Shown piece by piece: positions 34,919 through 39,481 of a DNA stretch of 39,481 bases. Below the pieces are notes generated by a model. The model searched no databases. It was not told the origin of the DNA and saw only the letters and a program-made list of their open reading frames with translations. Origin of the DNA: Thermoanaerobaculia bacterium. GTDB taxonomy: Bacteria; Acidobacteriota; Thermoanaerobaculia; Multivoradales; JAHZIX01. A program made the position numbers and the translations under genes. The DNA lies in the NCBI GenBank assembly GCA_027069135.1, contig JALXFE010000491.1, forward strand, positions 1-39,481. Direction: 5' to 3'. Numbering within the stretch: the first letter of the stretch is position 1; every line of letters begins with the position of its first letter.

Positions 34919-35928
34919 AACCGATCGGAGTCGTAGGCGGTGGATCGTGGGGTACAGCCCTGGCGGTGCAATTCAGCCGTAGTGGGCAGGAGGTGCGTCT
35001 GTGGGTACGTCGGGGCGAGCATGCACAAGAGCTGTCCCGAGAGAGGGTCAACCAGACCTACTTGCCGGACGTCCCGTTGCCGCCGTCCCTGAGGGTGACC
35101 TCGGAGCTTTCGGATCTGGACGAATGTGATCTGATTCTCGTGGTGGTGCCTTCCCATGGTTTTCGACAGGTGGTGCGACGCCTCCTGCGGCAACGCCCGG
35201 CGGATCAGCCCGTGACGCTCGTTTCGGCGACCAAGGGCATCGAGGCGGAGACCAGTGCCCGTATGAGCGAGGTCTGTTTCGAGGAAGCGATCAATACGGA
35301 TCGGGAAGTCCTCTTCGGGGTCCTCTCGGGGCCGACCTTCGCCGCGGAGTTAGCCCAGGGGCTGCCCGCCGCCGGAGTCATCGCTTCGCAGGACGTGGAC
35401 CTTGCCGCTGAGCTTCAGGGGCTCCTTTCGGCCAAGAACTATCGGCTCTATTCCTCCACCGACGTGGTCGGGGTGGAGCTGGGCGGTGCCACGAAGAACG
35501 TCATCGCCATCGCCGCCGGAGCGGTGGCGGGGTTGGGGTTGGGGCACAATACTCTGGCCGCTTTGATCACGCGGGGCCTCCACGAGATCACTCGCCTCGG
35601 TCTGGCCTGCGGTGGGCAAGCGAGGACTTTCTCCGGTCTCGCCGGTCTCGGGGATCTGGTGCTCACCTGCACCGGAGGGCTGTCCCGCAACCGGCGGACG
35701 GGGTTCGAGCTCGCGAGGGGGCAGACCTTGGAGCAGATCACCGCCGCGACTTCGATGGTCGCCGAAGGGATTCGCAACGCCAAGAGCGTTTCCCAACTGG
35801 CCCGTCAACAGGGTGTGGAGATGCCCATCATCGAGCAGATGGTCAAGGTTCTCTACGAAGGGGTGGCGCCGCGGGCGGCCGTCGAGCCCCTGATGACCCG
35901 AGAGCTGAAGGCCGAAGCAGCTCTCTAG
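34915..35928 (+). CDS. gpsA: NAD(P)-dependent glycerol-3-phosphate dehydrogenase
   Basis: A 337-residue cytosolic enzyme that reduces dihydroxyacetone phosphate to sn-glycerol-3-phosphate for phospholipids. It has the N-terminal NAD motif VVGGGSWGTAL, the SGPTFAAELAQG block, the catalytic-Lys segment GGATKNVIAIAAG (about 191-203) and GLAGLGDLVLTCTG with SRNRRTG near 245. Length is standard. It starts inside the plsY stop (ATGA), supplying the substrate for PlsY. Confidence 0.97.
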   Translation: MKPIGVVGGGSWGTALAVQFSRSGQEVRLWVRRGEHAQELSRERVNQTYLPDVPLPPSLRVTSELSDLDECDLILVVVPSHGFRQVVRRLLRQRPADQPVTLVSATKGIEAETSARMSEVCFEEAINTDREVLFGVLSGPTFAAELAQGLPAAGVIASQDVDLAAELQGLLSAKNYRLYSSTDVVGVELGGATKNVIAIAAGAVAGLGLGHNTLAALITRGLHEITRLGLACGGQARTFSGLAGLGDLVLTCTGGLSRNRRTGFELARGQTLEQITAATSMVAEGIRNAKSVSQLARQQGVEMPIIEQMVKVLYEGVAPRAAVEPLMTRELKAEAAL

Positions 35929-35973
35929 AGAAAGACTTCTGCGAAAGCCTCGTTTTCCAAGCTGAGGAGCTCC

Positions 35974-37515
35974 ATGAACCAGCATCAAACCGTTCTCATT
36001 CTAGATTTCGGCAGCCAATACACCCAGCTTATCGCCCGCCGCGTACGGGAGAACCGGGTCTATTGCGAGATCGAGCCGTTCAGCCTTTCCGTCGAGGAGA
36101 TTCGACGCCGGCGACCGTTGGGGTTGATCCTTTCCGGCGGGCCCCAAAGCGTCTACGACGAAGACGCCCCGCATCCGGATCGGGAGATTTTCGAATTGGG
36201 AATCCCGGTGCTGGGGATCTGTTATGGCATGCAGCTCGCGGCCTATCTCCTCGGGGGAGAAGTGGAGGCCTCGGGGCATCGGGAGTACGGTCGGGCAGAG
36301 ATCGAAGTCGTGGCCTCGGGCCTACTCTTCGAAGGTCTCAGCGGTCGGGAGACCGTGTGGATGAGCCACGGCGACCGCATCCGGAAAGTCCCGGAGGGCT
36401 TCGAAGCCCAGGCCTCGACCGCCAACGCTCCCATCGTCGCCATGGCCGATCCCTCCCGCAAGATTTTCTGCATCCAATTTCATCCGGAGGTCTCCCATAC
36501 GGTCTCCGGCGGAAAGGTCCTCCGGAATTTTCTCTATGGGGCCTGCGGCGCCACCGGAGATTGGGGCATGGCCTCCTACGTCGAGGAAGCCGCGCAGCGA
36601 GTCCAGGAGCAGGTCGGCTCCGCCCGGGTGATCTGCGGCATCTCCGGCGGTGTCGATTCGGCGGTCACCGCAGCCTTGCTCAAGAAGGCCGTCGGCGATC
36701 GGATGACCGCCATCTTCGTCGACAACGGCGTGCTCCGAAAAGGGGAGGCCCAGCAGGTCGGCCACAGCCTGCGGGATGGGCTCGGCATTCCTCTGGTGGC
36801 CGTCGACGCCCAGGAGCGTTTTCTATCCGCTCTCGCCGGGGTCGAGGATCCGGAGAAGAAGCGCCACGCCATCGGTCATGTTTTCATCGATGTCTTTCGG
36901 GACGAGGCGGCCAAGTTCCCGGATGCCCACTTTCTCGCCCAGGGCACCCTCTATCCGGACGTCATCGAGTCCGTATCCGTCAAGGGACCGTCGGCGGTCA
37001 TTAAGAGTCACCACAATGTCGGCGGTCTACCGGAAGAGCTGGGCTTCGATCTGGTCGAGCCGCTGCGTTTTCTGTTCAAGGACGAAGTCCGCCAATTGGG
37101 CCGGGAGCTGGGCCTTCCCGAGGAGCTGATCTCCCGCCACCCCTTCCCGGGGCCGGGGCTCGCCGTGCGGATTCTCGGCGAGGTGACCGCCGAGCGGGTG
37201 GCGCTGCTCCAGGAGGCCGACGCCATCTTCTTGAATGAGCTTCACGAGGCCGGATATTACGAGCGCACCAGTCAGGCTTTCGCGGTGCTTCTCCCGGTCA
37301 AAGCCGTCGGTGTCATGGGGGATTATCGTACCTACGAGAACGTCGTCGCCTTACGCAGCGTCGATACCCAGGATTTCATGACCGCCGATTGGAGCCACCT
37401 GCCTTACGATCTTCTCGGCCGCGCCGCCAACCGCATCGTCAACGAAGTCCGCGGCATCAACCGTGTCGTCTACGACATCACCTCCAAGCCCCCCGGCACC
37501 ATAGAGTGGGAGTAG
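35974..37515 (+). CDS. guaA: GMP synthase (glutamine-hydrolysing)
   Basis: A 513-residue cytosolic enzyme converting XMP to GMP. The class I glutamine amidotransferase domain (about 1-190) has the nucleophile Cys83 in GICYGMQ, and His170 and Glu172 in FHPEVSH. The ATP-pyrophosphatase domain follows with the PP-loop [10 protein letters not shown] near 220. The C-terminal dimerisation domain ends in the family-typical KPPGTIEWE. The ATG has GAGGAG six bases upstream. It lies 45 bases after gpsA and converges on the sensor kinase. Confidence 0.98.
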   Translation: MNQHQTVLILDFGSQYTQLIARRVRENRVYCEIEPFSLSVEEIRRRRPLGLILSGGPQSVYDEDAPHPDREIFELGIPVLGICYGMQLAAYLLGGEVEASGHREYGRAEIEVVASGLLFEGLSGRETVWMSHGDRIRKVPEGFEAQASTANAPIVAMADPSRKIFCIQFHPEVSHTVSGGKVLRNFLYGACGATGDWGMASYVEEAAQRVQEQVGSARVICGISGGVDSAVTAALLKKAVGDRMTAIFVDNGVLRKGEAQQVGHSLRDGLGIPLVAVDAQERFLSALAGVEDPEKKRHAIGHVFIDVFRDEAAKFPDAHFLAQGTLYPDVIESVSVKGPSAVIKSHHNVGGLPEELGFDLVEPLRFLFKDEVRQLGRELGLPEELISRHPFPGPGLAVRILGEVTAERVALLQEADAIFLNELHEAGYYERTSQAFAVLLPVKAVGVMGDYRTYENVVALRSVDTQDFMTADWSHLPYDLLGRAANRIVNEVRGINRVVYDITSKPPGTIEWE

Positions 37516-37559
37516 GGTCCGGGAGGGGCCGCGAAGTGGAGGCCGGCCTCTCGTGCCCG

Positions 37560-39481
37560 CTAACCGGCGAGAAGGGTGCCATCACCGCAGTCGCCGGTGC
37601 ATCGCGGTCGGACGCTGGCGGCGATCACCCGGGCTAGGAGCTTGGTATCGACGGGCTTGTTGAGGAGCAGGAATCCGTTCTCGACGGCTTCCTCCCGGCG
37701 GGCTGCGGAGCTGTCTCCGGTGAGCAGGATCGCCGGCAGGTCCGGTATGTCGCAGGCCTCCCGAAGCCGCCGAATGGTTTCGAAGCCGCTGGCTCCCTGG
37801 TCGAGCTCGAAATTGCACAGGACCAGGTCCGGCGCAGATCCTTCGAGCTTGTGGAGCACCGCCTCGAGGTCGTGTCCCGCCGCCGGATCGTGGCCCAGGG
37901 TTTGGAGCAATAGCGCGAGAGAGTCCAAGACGACGGGGTCGTTGTCCACGATGGCGATGGTGGCGCAGCCCGTGCTGTGTTTTTTTTCCTCTTCCGGGGC
38001 GGAGAGGGGGAGGACCCGCGAGGCCAGGGGAATGCGAACCTCGGCGACGGTTCCGCGGCCGACTTTGGAGGTCACGGCGACCGGGTGGTTCAGGACTTCG
38101 CCCAGGCGTTTGACGATAGCCAGACCGAGTCCCAGGCCGGGCTGGCGACGCCGAGGCTGGTCGTCGACCTGCACGAATTCCAAGAAGATGTCGTCCAAGC
38201 GGTCCTGGGGAATGCCGATTCCCGTGTCCACGACCAGCAGCCGCACCTGGTCTCCGCAACGGCGAGCTCCGAGCAGGATGCTTCCCTCCCGGGTGTAGCG
38301 CACGGCGTTGACCAAGAGGTTCTGCATCATCTGGAGGAGAAGAAGGGGATCTGAGTAGAGGGCCTGCGACGACGGGACGACCCGCAACCGGAGACCTTTT
38401 TTCGCAGCGGACGGTCCGATCTCATCGGCGAGCCGTTCGAAGAGCTCTGAGATCTTGAAGGGGCGTTTTTCCGGCGTCACGGTGCCGGCTTCCAATTTGG
38501 AAATGTCCAGCAGCCGGCTCAAGAGCTCTCGAACCGCTGTCAGCGAGTTGTCCAACTTGGTCAGAGTCTCACGATGAGGGGTGTCCCCGAGTTTCTTGTC
38601 CAGCACGGCAAGATAATTCACTGCTGCCTGGAGAGGCTGTCGCAGGTCATGACTCGCGACGGCAAGGAAGCGGGCATTGGCCCGGCTTGCCCGCTCGGCC
38701 AACTCCCGGGCCTCCTCGAGGGCTCGCTCGGTCTCCAGGCGCTCGGTGATGTCATGACCGATTTCGAGCAGGCCGATGACGCTGCCGTCGGAACCGGAAA
38801 AAGGGCGGGCGAGCCATTCGATCTCCCGCCGCTGGCCGGAAGCCGTGACGATGGCCTGGGTGTGCTGATGTAGGAGGCCTTCGTCGAGGATCTCCCGGAA
38901 GAGGCGCCTCTGGGGCTCCCGCTCCCCTTCCGGCACGAAGAGCTCGAACCAATCCTTGCCGGCGACCTCAGAGGTCCTAAAGCCGGAGAGGTGTTCCGCA
39001 TAGGGATTGATCTTGAGAATATGCCCCTGCTTGTCCAGGAGGAGAATCATGGTGGGAGCCGTCTCGATGAGGCTGTCCGAGAAAGCCTTCTGGGCCTTGA
39101 TCTCGAGATGGGCCTGGTGTTGGGCACTGATGTCTCGGACGGCAGCGGTGACGAGCGGATTCTCGCCGCCGCGGATCGGGCTGAGGCTGACCTCCACCGG
39201 GATTTCCCGACCGTCTCGAGTTTGAGCCCACAGATCGAGGCCCGAGCCCATGGGCCGGGGTTCGGGGTGGGTACCGTAGGATCCCCGGTGATGGTGGTGG
39301 CCGGCCCGAAAGCGGTCCGGGAGAAGGTCGTCGACCCTTAGCTCGGTGAGCTCCGCGGAGGAATAGCCGAAGAGGCTCTCGGCTTGGGAATTGGAGTAGA
39401 GGATTCGACCGGAATCGTCACAAACCAGCACCGCATCCGGCGCTGCGTCCAGGATTTTCTCGAAATCCAGGGATCGGGGCC
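37560..39481 (-). CDS. PAS-PAS hybrid sensor histidine kinase (5' end beyond window)
   Basis: The frame stays open to the window edge, so the N-terminus is missing; about 640 residues are visible. Two PAS domains (about 5-125 and 130-245) precede a HisKA domain with FLAVASHDLRQP (His near 275). The HATPase domain has NLLVNAVRYT, DTGIGIP and GLGLGLAIVKRL. A C-terminal receiver domain (about 515-625) has IVDNDP and the conserved Lys in NKPV, but the expected phospho-acceptor Asp after DLVLC is Asn (near 555). No transmembrane segment lies in the visible part. The internal GTG at 39431 is not a natural start because PAS sequence (FEKILDAAPDAV) continues upstream. Signal and target are unknown. 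Confidence 0.92.
   Translation of the reverse strand, partial: PRSLDFEKILDAAPDAVLVCDDSGRILYSNSQAESLFGYSSAELTELRVDDLLPDRFRAGHHHHRGSYGTHPEPRPMGSGLDLWAQTRDGREIPVEVSLSPIRGGENPLVTAAVRDISAQHQAHLEIKAQKAFSDSLIETAPTMILLLDKQGHILKINPYAEHLSGFRTSEVAGKDWFELFVPEGEREPQRRLFREILDEGLLHQHTQAIVTASGQRREIEWLARPFSGSDGSVIGLLEIGHDITERLETERALEEARELAERASRANARFLAVASHDLRQPLQAAVNYLAVLDKKLGDTPHRETLTKLDNSLTAVRELLSRLLDISKLEAGTVTPEKRPFKISELFERLADEIGPSAAKKGLRLRVVPSSQALYSDPLLLLQMMQNLLVNAVRYTREGSILLGARRCGDQVRLLVVDTGIGIPQDRLDDIFLEFVQVDDQPRRRQPGLGLGLAIVKRLGEVLNHPVAVTSKVGRGTVAEVRIPLASRVLPLSAPEEEKKHSTGCATIAIVDNDPVVLDSLALLLQTLGHDPAAGHDLEAVLHKLEGSAPDLVLCNFELDQGASGFETIRRLREACDIPDLPAILLTGDSSAARREEAVENGFLLLNKPVDTKLLARVIAASVRPRCTGDCGDGTLLAG

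Noticed and set aside
37539-37550. GAGGCCGGCCTC palindrome between guaA and the sensor kinase as a terminator
   Set aside because: It has no loop and no T-tract on either strand, so it does not form a credible intrinsic terminator.
1-39481. CRISPR arrays, tRNA or rRNA genes, insertion sequences
   Set aside because: No regularly spaced repeats, cloverleaf sequences, rRNA segments or transposase frames were recognised on reading both strands.

Overview
The window (about 39.5 kb, GC-rich) looks like a chromosomal segment from an Acidobacteriota bacterium, probably of the Thermoanaerobaculia type. This is inferred from family content: an ADOP-type MacB/FtsX orphan permease, a CRTAC1-like VCBS/ASPIC-UnbV protein, an ELWxxDGT-repeat secreted protein, and C-terminal domains typical of secreted proteins in that group. 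No rRNA or taxonomic marker search was possible.

Layout. 1-1072: gene-poor edge with a small MNT nucleotidyltransferase, a truncated HepT partner and short palindromes. 1073-3871 (+): two flavoenzymes, a GlcD/D-lactate dehydrogenase-type FAD oxidase and a DAO-family FAD oxidoreductase. 3895-23409 (-): one long operon of NRPS1 (A-T-C-A-T), NRPS2 (C-A-T-C-A-T-C-A-T-TE), an ADOP permease and an MFS exporter, with overlapping or closely spaced reading frames. 23410-23833: divergent control region. 23834-26407 (+): an S-adenosylmethionine-decarboxylase homologue and a CRTAC1-like secreted protein. 26489-30002 (-): a cupin/methionyl-tRNA-synthetase-like fusion behind a PvdA/IucD-type N-hydroxylase. 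30148-30706 (-): a decayed sulfatase. 30891-32753 (-): an ELWxxDGT-repeat protein. 33045-37515 (+): housekeeping genes cinA, plsY, gpsA and guaA. 37560 to the edge (-): a PAS/histidine kinase/receiver hybrid cut by the window end.

Main interpretation. The N-hydroxylase plus cupin-MetRS fusion is the signature pair of the bacterial hydrazine-forming machinery described for s56-p1 (Spb38/Spb40) and related pathways such as triacsin and pyrazofurin. There an N-hydroxylated lysine is joined to an amino acid through an ester intermediate and rearranged into an N-N bond, and in s56-p1 a DAO-family flavoenzyme then cleaves the product. All three enzyme types occur here around a five-module NRPS, so the window probably encodes a non-ribosomal peptide with an N-N bond (hydrazine, hydrazone or a derived ring) rather than a simple hydroxamate siderophore. 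Module 2 carries a serine-type specificity code; the other four codes match nothing I recognise. An AdoMet-decarboxylase homologue and a CRTAC1-like protein in the same locus are unusual additions. Chemistry and product are inferred; only gene families, motifs and arrangement are seen directly.
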